Translations under genes and position numbers: made by a program | DNA from: Hofstenia miamia | Lineage: Eukaryota; Xenacoelomorpha; Acoela | Length of the DNA stretch: 64,000 bases | Assembly: GCA_004352715.1 (NCBI GenBank) | Contig: SCFE01000008.1 | Span: forward strand, 2,729,740 to 2,793,739 | Direction: 5' to 3' | The notes under the pieces: generated by a model | What the model saw: the letters and a program-made list of their open reading frames with translations, nothing else | What the model was told of the DNA's origin: nothing | Database searches by the model: none | Part shown: positions 13,201 through 28,200 of the stretch, in pieces | Layout: each line of letters starts with the position of its first letter | How positions within the stretch are numbered: position 1 is the first letter of the stretch

Positions 13201-16200
13201 AACTAATTAAGGGAGATGGGAAAAAAAGGTTGATTAATTACAGTCAATTTGTCGCCAATTTCATCGTTGCTTTATTTGCACCGACAAAGAAAATAGCGGA
13301 GACCTTGTAATATATTCTGCGAATTAATTAGTCGATTTCTTTCATACGCGCTTTGAGACAAACCCACATTTAAATTACACTACAAATTCGAAACAAGTTA
13401 ATACAGCATTTGTATTACATTCAGAAATTAAAGATGTTGTTGTTTAAATAACATAATTGATTTGAAAGCAAAATCTAGTGGTTTTGATTTGGATATATAT
13501 AAATCTTTTCTTCATAGGCTGGGCACTTGCCACGAATGTTCCAACTCATTTTAATCCAGTTAAGTAATTGAATATCACAAATGTCTAAAGTAAATCATAA
13601 CTTGTACCTTGGAAATTTCATTGCAAACAAAACTAACATAATTTTGTAGAATATTTCTTGCTAAAACAACATTGATTTTCTTGATGTGTTAATTTAACTT
13701 TCCAACGAAACGTGTATATTGAATAAAATGAACGTTTTAGTTCGAAAATGGTGTTAAATAACGTTTGTTTGTAAGAATATTAGAAAATTTACATAGAATA
13801 AATAAATCTAATATAGAAATATTGAGGCGTTAAGAGTGGCGATGCAAGGGGTGTTTAGGTCTACAGCCCCCCCTAAATACAAAAACTGCCCCTGCCCTAA
13901 ACGCAACATAAGCAGCCCCAATATTAAAAAAATGAGCTTAGAAAATATAACGGTCTGATTTTTACAAATAGATAAGTAACTCCACACTTACTTTTCTTCT
14001 GCAGCGAGCAAATTTCATCCGAGTTTCTGAAACTTCGACACATGAAAGTCGAGATTGGGAATTTTTTTGAGACTGTTGGTGTATCGTCAGACGCCTCAGA
14101 ACATTGACACCTCAAAATGAAGCTAGCCACAAAATTCGCATTCGTGCAATAGGTGACCTTGATCGCCGTGTCAGGTTGTGCTTGCATCCCAAGGGATCAC
14201 ATTCATGTTTTTTGTATAAAAAGTTTTTAAATAAGGTTTTCAACAGCTTATTAACATATTGGTATTTTCTCAGGATCGATTTTTTAATACGTATTCATTG
14301 TTGATTTAATAGAATGGTACATCTATGCTCGATATCTATTACTTACATGTCACACAAATTTCCAGAATCTCGACTTTTACGTATCCAAATTTAAGCTACA
14401 TCATATGAAATTTGCTCGCTGCAGAATAAAACAAACGTGCAAGTTACATTTAAAACACCCTATATATGTATATATGTATATATATATGTATATGTATATA
14501 TATGTATATAAATATATATATATATATATCTTGGAAATTAGTTACCAAGTTAATTTTACTTTTGGAACCCGTAACATCATAAACAATGAAAGAGTTAACT
14601 TCCCTTGTTTTAGAAGTTTTTTGTGATTTTTAGCATTTTTTAAATTTTACCTTCAATTTTAGAATAACAATATTAGCTATGGCATTTTTTGTAGTTGTGT
14701 GCATAATTTAGGCTTCAGCTAGTTCACAACTTTATCTTTGAATTCGAATCCAGTATTTTTTTCGAATCCAAATCCGAATCTTACTGTATTATGTCAATTA
14801 AAACAAATGAAATTTAAAATTGTAAATTCATTGAATGTATTCACCCAAATTAGGAATTTGGATTTTAATTGTTGGTGGTCGAAAGCAGCAACTTGTTCAA
14901 GAACGAATCTGAAAATATATTATACACATTTGAAAGATATGTAAACAGGATTTGAAAAAAAAATCGAATGTGAATATGCGTTGTATATGAATCAAAATCC
15001 TAAGATTCGTAGTATCCTAATATAAGTTTGGTGGGGCCCAGACATTATTTCTCCAGGCCTGGCCATTGTTCTCAAAGAACCTGAGTAACCGAATAATAGC
15101 ACTATAGTGTACACATTTAGCAAACCGAATTTTTTAAATGTGCTAGATATTGTGTAAAAATATTTAAAAAATAATTCAATTCGTAATAAAGAAGGTTCCA
15201 GCAGGTCTTTACCTCCTTCTCCCTAAGTACCAAATGTTAACTCCTGCCCTTAACCATATACTACAAAAAGAAATCATGCATAATTGTAAGGCTATACTAT
15301 AACTAAAAGCAATTGTTAATATTAACTAATAATTTGAAAATGAGAGTTTTGCTAAAACAGAACCCCCTGATAAGATGAAGGCATTAATTTTATTTTATCA
15401 GAAAACTATGAATTCCTATTTACCTGAATTATCGTTATTTTATTATAATTAAACATTTGAAATTATAAGAGTAATTTTTAGTAACAATATGTCTGCTCTA
15501 TACCTCTTACTGGTATAAGTCGAGTTCATCAATTGCATTCAAAAATGCAATTCAAAAGAGAAATTGGTAAGCAGAATCGAGATGCAACTATGTTAAATTT
15601 TTAATGAATTGGGTCAACAATGAAATAATAGAACTACTAGTGATTATTTAACATAACATTCTGAGAACCATTGATTGAGCTGAGAATTGTTCTGCTATTT
15701 ATGAGTTTCTAAGATAATATATGTATGTATGTATATACAAATTCATCCCAATTTTTTGCATACATGTACAGTTTGGTTATGAAGCGTTAGAAATTTATAA
15801 ACTATATCTATATTTAACGATGTAAAACGAAGTGTAAGTTGTAAAACAAATGTTAAATTAGCTTTGATAACACAATTCATGAATTAATGGTAGTATTAAT
15901 GAAAATTTAAACGAGATTGTTGTTCCTTAATTTACGAGAGAAGAGGCTAGAAGGAATGGTTTCAGCAAAATGGTGCAAGGAATATTTTGAATTAGCACTT
16001 ACCAGGTCGATCGAAAGGCAGAGTAGGCCCATTTTCATGCCCCCTTAGATCCGACGATCATACACCTAACGATTTCTGGCTGTAGGCACATACGAAATTC
16101 CAGAGTTAAACATTTGCGGACTGCAATTTCAAATTGCATAAAAAATCTTAATCTGAGTATCATTGCACGTACCTATGAAAACTTTTATCAAATGAATTAT

Positions 16201-19200
16201 GCGATGAACAAGAAGGTGGACAAATTGACTAATGTACATTACTATGTTGACATTTAATTTTTACATATTATTATGTTAACTGAGTTTGCGTTTTATGTAG
16301 TTATTACCTATGATATTTTAATACATAATATAGTAAAATTTGTGAAAAATCCACCAGCTTAACAGAATATATAGTAGGAACCTAGAAAACTATATTCCTT
16401 TCTAAATTCAATCACTGTCTATGTTGGACAAATTTCAATCTATCAAACTCTATAAGTTGAATACCCGAGTAACTCTAATGTTGAGTGTGTTTTTGTGTCA
16501 CATTGAAAGGAATTAACCTCCAGAAGTTAAAGACAATTCTCCGCCTGAAAGTGGAAAAGGGAATGAAGTAGGTAATAAAATTAATGTCTGACTTTCTGTT
16601 TAATTTTGGTCCAATCGTGTTGTGAAAGTTTTTTGTTTTGTGTACATTCCGTAATTTTATTACCCCATTAGTTTTGATTTTAGTGCTGTGGTGCGTATAA
16701 GTCATGATTGGACGCAAACAGGTGCTTAAGGAGCTTGTGTTAAAAAAGAAAATAGACAACATAGGGTAGAATCGCCAAACATTTGGCAGTTGAATACAAT
16801 GTATCCCCGAGGACTGTATCAGGTTTTATGAGACCTAAGGATGAACTTAAAAACAGGTATTACGACGAAAAATAGCAATTGTGATTACGCAATGTTAAAG
16901 GATAAATTATGGAAATGGTTTAAAGCAGCCCGTGCTAAGAACATTCCATCTGACTGGGCCTATGATCCAGCTAAAGCCCAAGCAATTTGCGGCGTCCCTA
17001 TACAATTTTAATCCCGAATAATTTGAAATATATGCTTATTTTAAGGGAAAATCATGCATATATATATCCCACAAAATAAAATTTAAAATGTTCCGCATGA
17101 CTGCGTTTCCAAATACAAATCTTTAAAATTTTGCAGGGTAATGTTTCTTCATACTACCTACCTCCATACTAAATATATTTAGATTCGAGTGAATATTGGG
17201 AAAAGCATCTGCGATTCCCTCTATATGCCTTAGAGATTTTGGGTGGTTTCTCGCCAACAGAAACGTTTTTGCATTTTCCATAGAAAAAAAGCGGAATATA
17301 TATATATATATATATAGACAAAATAATCAAGTCTATATTTCTTTGACTACCTATAAGTGAATATTTGACAAAGTAAACGCAAAGTGAATAAAGCTCTTGA
17401 AATGTGAAAAGGAAAATTGAAGTTTTAAAGTAGGAAAACTTTTATCCACAAATGCAATAGTAGTTGAATATAAGCAGGTAGAAGTAAAGAAGCATTGAAC
17501 GCCATTTATGAATTAAATAGAGTCATACATGCCATAATCTGATTTTATATTTCCAATTAAACCCAATGCTTAGTATTTAAAGTTTAGATATTTGTAGTAA
17601 AAATCAGGATTAAGGTAAATGTATTTGAAAGATTTGTCTAAAAATTAAAGGTAGGAAATAGGTTTGTCGTAAGCACTAAGCAGTACCTAATAAGCTATGT
17701 ATCAAAGCTTTTGCCTAGCATTCCTGAGCCAACTTTGCAATAGCAAGCTCATAAACACGTTGAACCAAAACGGCCTGTTGTGAACATGACACGGTATAAG
17801 ATTGGCTGATTTAGTGCTACAACCATTTTTTGAAAAGGGCATTCCCTTAGCTCTGGACCTAGTTCCAGAACATTAAAATTTATAAAACACACTTTTACCA
17901 TTACAGTAATTTTAAAAACCGTTTCTTATAGGAAAATTCATCATTGGTGAAAAAATGCAATTACAATATGCAAAAAAGATTTTAGAATTTCTGATGCTAT
18001 TAACCCTCTTATCAAATGAACTAACCTAGTTTACAATGGACGAATTTTATGCTATTCGTAGGATAGCGAGCCTTGTATCTCGTTTCATTTGATATTGATA
18101 TCCTTTTTATAATGATTAATTCTGTTGATATTATATAATGCAGGATACAAATTTTAAAAAATAATCTGAAAAATGTGTAGAAAACATGTTTGGGATGCTG
18201 TCATTGGAAGTGCTCGCCACAATATGTTATGTGTAGCTCTCCTATGGACCATAAACGAATTATACACAAAACATGCTCACTGGACTTTGTCTAATTCCTA
18301 TGAATATGAAAACTAAAACTAGAATGATAATGGTAACTCAACTGATGCACATTCGTCTGAAGCAGTTCCTATGAAACATTTGATCACTGATTGTGTTCAC
18401 AGAATCCATGAAAAACTTAAAATTATGGAAACAAAAAGTAAGAAATTGCTGAATTTTTTAAGAATATTTAATGGTGTGTGTGTTAGGGGTTAAAGAGCTT
18501 AACACGATATGTGGAAAAATTTCTTAATAATTTTAACTTAGATCATAATCAAGGAAAATTGAGGATTCCATTGAAAACCCTGAAGTATGAGCTGATATTT
18601 TCAAATATCTTAAAAAATTGAAAAATATATTTTTTTGTTTTTATAAAACAATTACTTTTGCACAAAATTTAATGCACTCTTACAAATTAATTTGATTTGT
18701 TAAATACCTTAAATAGCATCAGTAATATAAAATCCTTCGAGAGGTCCATGCTGAATGCTTAATAATGATAGATAAGATTTAGTTAGTAAAAAAACGAATA
18801 ATGCATTGGTATTGCTATATTGAATATAGCCGAATCTATTCTAATGTTGGAAGAATATTGGTAAGCGAATGACTACAAATAGCTGAAATTATCCATATTT
18901 TTACCGCCTCCAATAAATAAAGTGATAAGCAGAAATAAGCGGAGCCCAATTTCAAATGTGAGATAGGTATTAGATNAAAAAATTCATGTCAAAAGGAGAC
19001 TTTACTGGTTATTAAATGTGGCTTAGATGGATTCTAAAAGAATGAATTTTATGCAAGTGATTAGACTAACTGAATAATAAGAAACTAGGCCTTGCTAACT
19101 CTACTAAATATCTCACCTTTTGAGCCATATAACTGAAGAAAAACTTTGGCTTTGGTAGTTGCATTGGGTTTGTTTGAAGTTTCCACCGTCATTTCCCAAA

Positions 19201-22200
19201 GCGTTGCCGGCGTGCGTTTCACTCGCAGAGCCATTCTTTCGTAAATAACTCTCTCAATCAGTCTGTCATCTTCATTGCGAGCAAACCACTTGTTAGCGAT
19301 GAAGTGTTGCTCCAACCCTAAACGCGGATGTTGACCAATGGAATTACTTTCTTAAGAATAGCAACCAATACGACGCAATTCAAAGCATTTTAATGGCGAT
19401 AGCAACACGAAACTTTGAGTGATGGAATTTAATATTTCTGTGATTAAATTCGCTTTTTATGTATTAAGCTATAATGACAGAAATATCAACTTTAGTATGA
19501 TACGTCAGTTTGATTTCTTTTTAGTTTGTTTGTAATTGTACATTCATAGAGCCTACTTCCGTTCATCGCAAAACTTTACAGAAAATATGAATTTCTTTAA
19601 ACACAGTTTGATTAAATATCTGATATCTCATGCCAACTACATTTCCACAATAACTTTGGAAAAGTACACACTTTTGATGTAAATGAACTTTAGAGATTGG
19701 TAATAACCAGTCTTACCATAGGGTGGCCTTATTCAACTCGTAACCCACACCACAAGAAATGTCGACAAATCCGGACCACAAGCCCCACACAACACCACAG
19801 GATTAACAACTTGCTTCACAAATCCCACAGCAAAATGTTTGCCAAAACTGTCAAATATATCATTATAAATTATTTGTAGACACTGATGATTTTATGTATA
19901 TTTTAATATACATTAACACACATAAAATTGTAATAAAATTTTATAATTAATCATTATCCTCACCATATTCATATTCAGTAACGCTGTGTTTAAGAGTTTG
20001 TCATTGGATACTAATATAGTTTTTTAGATGCCTTAAATCTTTTACTGATTCATTCAATCATTGACTCCAATGCAATAGTCTCACGTCTCACCTCAATTAA
20101 TACTGCAATGAGAAATATATGGACTTAATATAATAACTACATGTCATANCACAGCAAAAATTCAATTAATTCACACATTAACACAGTCACTTTCCTTATG
20201 GAAACATATTGTATACCGACATAAGTCAACAACTTTTGAAGAAATTCAATGTGCAAATAAAATGTGCTATAAAAATGCAAAAACTTTTCTTAATCCACAA
20301 TGCATTAAGAGTATTTAAAAACGAAATTAAAAAATACAAAGGAAAGGTTTGAATACAAATGGCGAGGTTCTAAATTGTAGAATACTGATTATTCAATAGA
20401 CCACATCTAATGTAAATTCGCTAGTGACTAATTGTTTTTGTAAATATACATTTTTGTATTGCTTTATTGACGCTATTTAGAGTTGTGAGCAGTATTCTAT
20501 ATTGTAAAAAACAACTCTAAATTTTCATTATTGTTTTGCAGCACTTTTATGTTAGGTTAATACTATATTCAATATGAGCTACCAGTAGGCTTTATAGTAT
20601 TGTGAAGTTTCGTAAGAAAATAAGGATGCAAAACACTGTTAAAAATTTTTAAAAACTCATGTTACCGCTTATAGTCCAACTTTCAAATAAACACGATGAT
20701 AAAAAATTTAAGTCTCAGAGGGCGTCATAACATTAAATTAACTATAAATTCCAGGAGCATTCCTGAAATGTTTCTGCAATGTGATAAATGAATTGAAAGT
20801 ATTTACAAATTTAAAATGTAAACATCTTGAAAAGTTTTCTTTTAAAAACTTTAGGAGAATATGAATAAATTATTTTGAAAAGTGATACAACTACATATAT
20901 AATTTTTTAAAAATTTAAGAAAATTGCAGAAAAGAAAAAAAATAATATTTTACTGCGTTTAAGAATTTATAAGAATTCAAAATGCATCTAAAACAAATAA
21001 AATACAGATACTATTTTAAATTTCCAATTTATGAATGCTCCTTTAGCAAAAATCAATATTTAGACATTTTAGATTTTCTTACGATTTAAAAAGTGGCAAA
21101 ATCATTTATTTACTTATTATTCTTCAATGGGGAATATCAAATAGTATGATTTTCTCTAATATCAACATTAAAGATAATGCATTACTCAAGGATGGTATTG
21201 ATATACTGTATCTCAATAAACTGCTTGATGTTAATGAATATGAAATTTGTAGTTTATCTTAACACACCCTTATAAGATGATAGATGCAGTGTTCTCATAT
21301 ATTTTAAAAAGTATAATTTATATTTGAGGAAAAGAAAAAAAATAATTTTTTGCAATCTACAAAAAAACGTGACATTTTTGCTAGCACGCATTGTGCACAA
21401 ACCACTTTGAACAAAAATGTTGGCTCTTCAATTCCTTTCGCTGCAACTACATTCATTAAAGGATCATCAGCGTGCAGTATCTAAAACACAAAAATATTAC
21501 AAAGAGTAAAAAGCTGTAATTTATGTATTTGTAAGAAATTCATATGCATTATTATGCATCTAATAAGCAAGTACCATTAAAATCAATGAAATATTTATTG
21601 AAATAAGCAGGGTCACTAAAAATCTTCTGCATTCTCCAGTAAGTTAAATTGATACACAGTTATTGGTATCATAAACACATAAAAACAAGGCCGAATGCGG
21701 AATNTGCTTGATGTTAACGAATATGAAATTTGTAGTTTATCTTAACACACCCTTATAAGCTGATAGAAGCAGTGTTCCAATATTTTAAAAAGTATAATTT
21801 ATATTTGAGGAAAAGAANATGTTTGGGATGCTGTCATTGGAAGTGCTCGCCACAATATGTTATGTGTAGCACTCCTATGGACCATAAACGAATTATACCC
21901 AAAACATGCTCACTGAACTTTGCCTAATTCCTATGAATATGAAAACTAAAACTAGAATGATAATGGTAACTCAACTGATGCACATTCGTCTGAAGCAGTT
22001 CCTATGAAACATTTGATCACTGATTGTGTTCACAGAATCCATGAAAAACTTAAAATTATGGAAACAAAAAGTAAGAAATTGCTGAATTTTTTAAGAATAT
22101 TTAATGGTGTGTGTGTTAGGGGTTAAAGAGCTTAACACGATATGTGGAAAAATTTCTTAATAATTTTAACTTAGATCATAATCAAGGAAAATTGAGGATT

Positions 22201-25200
22201 CCATTGAAAACCCTGAAGTATGAGCTGATATTTTCAAATATCTTAAAAAATTGAAAAATATATTTTTTTGTTTTTATAAAACAATTACTTTTGCACAAAA
22301 TTTAATGCACTCTTACAAATTAATTTGATTTGTTAAATACCTTAAATAGCATCAGTAATATAAAATCCTTCGAGAGGTCCATGCTGAATGCTTAATGTTA
22401 AATGATAAGATAATGTTAGTTAATAAAAAAACGAATAATGCATTGGTATTGCTATATGAATATAGCCGAATCTATTCTAATGTTGGAAGAATATTGGTAA
22501 GCGAATGACTACAAATAACTGAAATTATCCATATTTTTACCGCCTCCAATAAATAAAGTGATAAGCAGAAATAAGCGGAGCCCAATTTCAAATGTGAGAT
22601 AGGTATTAGATGATTTCACGATATTCTAAAATATACGGCTTTGAACTAAATTGAGAACCTGCCAAGAGAAGTGGCACTTAATAATTAAACTAATGCGCCC
22701 AATTATGTCGATGTAAAGTCAGTAACTGAGTTCATGTTAAAAAATGATTTAATTACCATTCTCTTGACAATTTTTCAATTTAGTTCGCGGCTTTATATTT
22801 TAGAAGGCCACAGATGATTATGATCTCAAGCGTTACGTGGAAAACTGCTATATTCTAATATTGCTAACATAATTTTGAAATGAATTTTGACGAATTAAAC
22901 AAAGATATTTCAGTGCCTTATGAACACATGTTGCTTAACTTTAATAAGTTTCGATAAATAAGGGTAAAAATCTGTAAAATGTTGCTGATGCACTAAAAAT
23001 GGAAGAAACATTATCCAAGTAGGGTGAGTTCTATCCCATCAGTTCAGTCCCAAGGGACAACCATTTTTTAAAGAACTTTATCTAGTTCCATGTCACATGT
23101 TCCTTAAAAAACTTCCATTGCGCTTGGACTAAAATAAAAAAATATGGTGCCTAGACAAAAAGTACGGCACTTCGACTAAATTTAACGAGAAGTACATTAG
23201 TTAAAATAATTGATCTCTCGATGTGATGTCACAATTCAATGCCATGATTATATAAGAAGTAAAAATACTAGCAATAGATCTATGTGTAAAACTAGATCAA
23301 ATGAACACAAATACCAAATTTATATTCCAACAAATAAGGTTTAAGCCATATTCTACTGTTTTAATCAAATTTGTTTTGACAGGTTAAAAAATAAAAATAA
23401 CTAGTAAAATTTAATGTTCCAAATGCAACACAAAATCTTAAAAGGAGTAGAAACAATTATACCTGTTGATGGACAGAATACAACCACATCTTCTAAATAC
23501 CAACCAGGACCTGCTCCAGAATTATCATGACCAACTGTAAGTTGAGTGAGAGGACATAAAGCAAGTTCAGCTTTTATATCATGAAGAACAGTGGAACCTC
23601 TTTCAAAACTAAAGATTAATAAGTATTTAAAAAATCATTTGCTAATCAGCAGACAATTTCATTGGTTGTGGAACGATGTGATTCTATAGTACTATTCAGT
23701 TTCTATAGTCCCTTGGGAAAACTGTATAATTAGTCATCAGGTGGCGTTTACAAGATTAACCACTTGGGGAATATTCAAATTGGTTTTATGAATTCAAATT
23801 GAAAAGTCGCTAGGACCATAAGAATATAATTGTTTACATTATCAATAGGGGGTAGGCGTAATAGTCATCCACTAAATGTTAGTTCTATAACTAAGAAAAC
23901 AATTTGGATTACCTTATCGATTACTCGAACACAAAGATTTAACAATCATCCCAAGTTATTTTCCCTTCAGCTTTTAAGAAAAATGTTAGGATATCAACGG
24001 CAAAGGGCTTGAGAATAACTGGTGCAAATATCATTAAATTTCAAAATGTATAATACATATTTTCTAAAGATAATTGTAGTTTTAGGTTGGTTGTATACGT
24101 TTTGTATTTTGGAAATCAACAGTAAAGGCGTTAACTGCCTAATGGGCATAAATTCCATGAAGGACGATTTCATTGATTATTTTATGTAACGAATAATAAT
24201 TGGAAAAATTCTTTGTTTACAAAATTATTTAATAGCCATATTTATTTTCTAACCTAAATATAGAATACATGGGAAAAACTGGTCCAGAAAGAAAAACATG
24301 GCTCTTAATTTCTGTCTGGAATTAATCATCCTTTCAAAAGAAAATCTTCTGCTTTCAAAAGACAGAGAAGGCTAATAGAAACAATGAAATTTTCCCGAGG
24401 GCACATTAATTAAGCACTTCTTTGATAAACTAAAGGATTCTGAATTTCAATATATACGCACACTCTACCATTTCAAAATTCAGATGACTTAATCTATAGT
24501 GAAGAACTCAAAAATATTTCTCTTAAACATATGAATGATATAACATATAGTTCTAATGTTTCGCAAGCAGACATTTAAAATTTTTCGTAATATTTATTCT
24601 AATATCATGTCTAAAACTTCTGATGCTTCGCAACCAACACATTTTCGTCTAACAAGTAATTTTTGAAAAGCACTGTTTTCCTATACTCGGCATTTCAGTT
24701 GGGTCGTAAAAAGGTATGTCTACTATTGAAACCTGCTCACATTTCTACAAACAAAAGCCACTGTTATAGTGGCACATGATTTTAGGCAAGGTTTTTGTCC
24801 TGTTCTATGTTTAAAAATAAACAAAAAATCTTGCGTCCTACACCCATTCACTTATCAAGTTCATAAAATCGTATAGAAACATTTTATACTTTTGACCATA
24901 TTGGTTCCATAGAGACCCAAAACTATCTTGGCCATTTAATTGTTTCAATTTTAACACATATTGTGTTTCTTAAGACCCAGTTACAAAACACAATAAATTT
25001 TATNNNNNNNNNNNNNNNNNNNNNNNNNNNNNNNNNNNNNNNNNNNNNNNNNNNNNNNNNNNNNNNNNNNNNNNNNNNNNNNNNNNNNNNNNNNNNNNNN
25101 NNNNNNNNNNNNNNNNNNNNNNNNNNNNNNNNNNNNNNNNNNNNNNNNNNNNNNNNNNNNNNNNNNNNNNNNNNNNNNNNNNNNNNNNNNNNNNNNNNNN

Positions 25201-28200
25201 NNNNNNNNNNNNNNNNNNNNNNNNNNNNNNNNNNNNNNNNNNNNNNNNNNNNNNNNNNNNNNNNNNNNNNNNNNNNNNNNNNNNNNNNNNNNNNNNNNNN
25301 NNNNNNNNNNNNNNNNNNNNNNNNNNNNNNNNNNNNNNNNNNNNNNNNNNNNNNNNNNNNNNNNNNNNNNNNNNNNNNNNNNNNNNNNNNNNNNNNNNNN
25401 NNNNNNNNNNNNNNNNNNNNNNNNNNNNNNNNNNNNNNNNNNNNNNNNNNNNNNNNNNNNNNNNNNNNNNNNNNNNNNNNNNNNNNNNNNNNNNNNNNNN
25501 NNNNNNNNNNNNNNNNNNNNNNNNNNNNNNNNNNNNNNNNNNNNNNNNNNNNNNNNNNNNNNNNNNNNNNNNNNNNNNNNNNNNNNNNNNNNNNNNNNNN
25601 NNNNNNNNNATTCTTTAAACATGACTTCGAAAGTATTTAAGAAGAACATGCTAATCCCAGAATAAAAGAGTTCTACAGTTTGTCTAGTGAAATTTAATTA
25701 CAACCAAATCTTGAAAATCGCTATACATCTCTAATAGCCGGTCACTGCGACCTAAATTCATTCATGGAAAAGTTTGTTTCACTTGGCAATTTGTATTATT
25801 ACTGTCATAATGAAGAAAATTAATTAATTAATTCACTTAGGTTTTTCCGAAAATTGACATTCTATGGACAACCTTGCTAAACTTAATTGTAAAAAATAAG
25901 TTTTATACATGCTGCTTGCATCAAATAAAATTGAATTTACTATTGATATTATTAACCATAATTTAACTTTTATTAATCTTAACATTTTTTATTCATGCAT
26001 AGATACTAATGCAACTTCAACTACTACATTCAAAATGTCACTAAATCATATTTATCACAATCTTTAGAGTGTTCTTCAAATATAAGAAGTACATTATGCT
26101 GCATATACTTTCATATTTGAAAACTATATAAAATATTTGTAATATACCTAACATTAATATAATTATTTGACTGCTAATTGTTTGTACTAGGAAGCAATGA
26201 ACCAATTGTAAGATATTCTATAATATGTAAATTTCTATTCTTAATATTTATATTAGAATGTACACTAAGAGGATTCATTTTTATTGTTCGATTATAATCA
26301 CATCTCTTACTAAAATTATACATATTTCAAACACTTTATGTTTTTCAAATTATATTTTCATCTTTGAAGGTTTCTAAAATTTGGGTCAATACAAATTTAA
26401 AAATCTAGGATACCACTTAAAAACTGAAAAATCTCTACTTCATGATTTTTTCGAAAAATAAATGTGGTAGTTAAAATAAGTCTAAGTGTTGCATAGCGAC
26501 ATAAATTCAATATATACAAAAAGATGCCTTAATATGAAAGATATCAAGGCTATCTCAAAAGCCTTGAAGATATTTTTGAATCTGATTAATGATTGTTGGT
26601 TGCTACGGTTTACTGCATTAAAACACCATTCCAACCTTAGTGGGGATAGACATCAAAATTATGGTAAAAAATTATTCTGTTTATATCAAAATGATTTAAA
26701 AACTGTCTTCTAAAATATTAAGTTTAAAACCATTATTTACTCATTCATTATTTTAATTCATAATTTCAGAAGGGTATATTCTGCTTTAGGGACGATTAGC
26801 ATTCTCTCTCTAAAACTTGAAAAATATAAAAAATTAGAGAATAATATTTTCTGAAGTAAATTAAAATTTAATACTTTTTTTAATTAGCATTATCTTTTCT
26901 GGCAGCTAATTAAATTTTTGCTGTCACTTTGTCAAATTTTATAAAAATATATCTTTGTACAAAGCAATGCGGCCCTTTAAGAGAAAATATGATGTTTTAA
27001 CCGAAAAAACAAATTTCTTTTCCAATTTGCAATATTTTTATAAATCACAGTTTTAGTAAAAAAAACATTGAAAAGACTCCTTGTGCATAAAGCCTAGCTC
27101 ATTAAAAATTAATAGAGATTTATATTTCAATAAAAGCTGATGGTGGATTATTCACTGTGGTAAGAAATTAGCGTATAATTAATGGCAATTAAAAAGACTA
27201 TCAACAAGTCGATAGATGGCATAAAGAAATTTGCAATATTATATGACTGTGACAGAACAAATTGGCTCTAAAAATGGAATCGGCATATAGAAATATGCCT
27301 CAAGATAAATTCAAAATATAGAAAAATATATATTTAAATATGTTTTTTATATTAAAAATTAAAGCATGTTCAACAAAATCATAAATGAAAACTGAAAGTA
27401 TTAATTTCTACTAAATCTGAAAGAGCTTTAAAAACTAACTACTTATTCAAAGCTCTTATACTTTCGTTATTGACCCTGTTGTTTATGTTTACTATTTCAA
27501 CAAAATTGGGTATATTATGTATACCTTCCTGGAACAAATATTCTTTCTGAACAAATTTCTGAGCCACCGCTAATTGATAGATCATCATCAGTGGATGAAA
27601 TTCTACCAGATTTCTTATTCTTCCTTTGTTTCTTTTTTTCTCCATGTAAGATAACATATACTCTTGCACCAGTGCCTGCACCGAGCATGTTACCAGTAGT
27701 GATCCTTAACTGAAATGGGACAATTTCTTTCTTCGTAATCTAAAATGACACATTAATTGTCTGTAGACATTAATTTTCAATTTAAATTCAACTTCTACCA
27801 TGGTATTCAGAATCGGAAAACAACAAGTATTCAAATAAATGAGCTAACTTTATATCTGATATCTATGTAAACTTTGGACTTCGTTGGTCGTTTTTACGGA
27901 GCTTGCCTTGTATTACAATGATGAAATGCTATATCACTGAGTTGTAACTTTACTAGGTGGTTGTTAATTTTCACTTGACTTTGAATTGGTCTTAGGGCAG
28001 CTATATTTTTTGTAATTTGAGGATGTATTGGAATTGACTGGAATTTACATTAAATATTCAATTTCTTGGGTATCATTAAATCTCTGCTCTATTATAAAAA
28101 TATATTCTTTGATATTCAATAGAGTTCATGCAAATATACAAATCTAAGTTAACAAATTTTGATTATATCCGCCATAAATCAGTCATAATGGGATCTATTA

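Noticed and set aside
14405-14626. Tyrosine/isoleucine-rich small protein
   Set aside because: Product of a TATATG microsatellite; the upstream part is the inverted end of a transposon.
18186-18520. Possible coding region with CVHRIHEKL-like text
   Set aside because: Faintly hAT-like but too short and broken to name; recorded only as a duplicated block.
24963-25649. Long open frames of over 200 codons on both strands
   Set aside because: They consist almost entirely of N. The same applies to frames over the gaps at 28507-28717, 34011-34212, 36382-36714, 39950-40070, 45848-45985 and 62105-62725.
27439-27681. 80-codon minus-strand open frame
   Set aside because: Out of frame with PLAT exon 7, whose reading has domain motifs, splice borders and matching phases.
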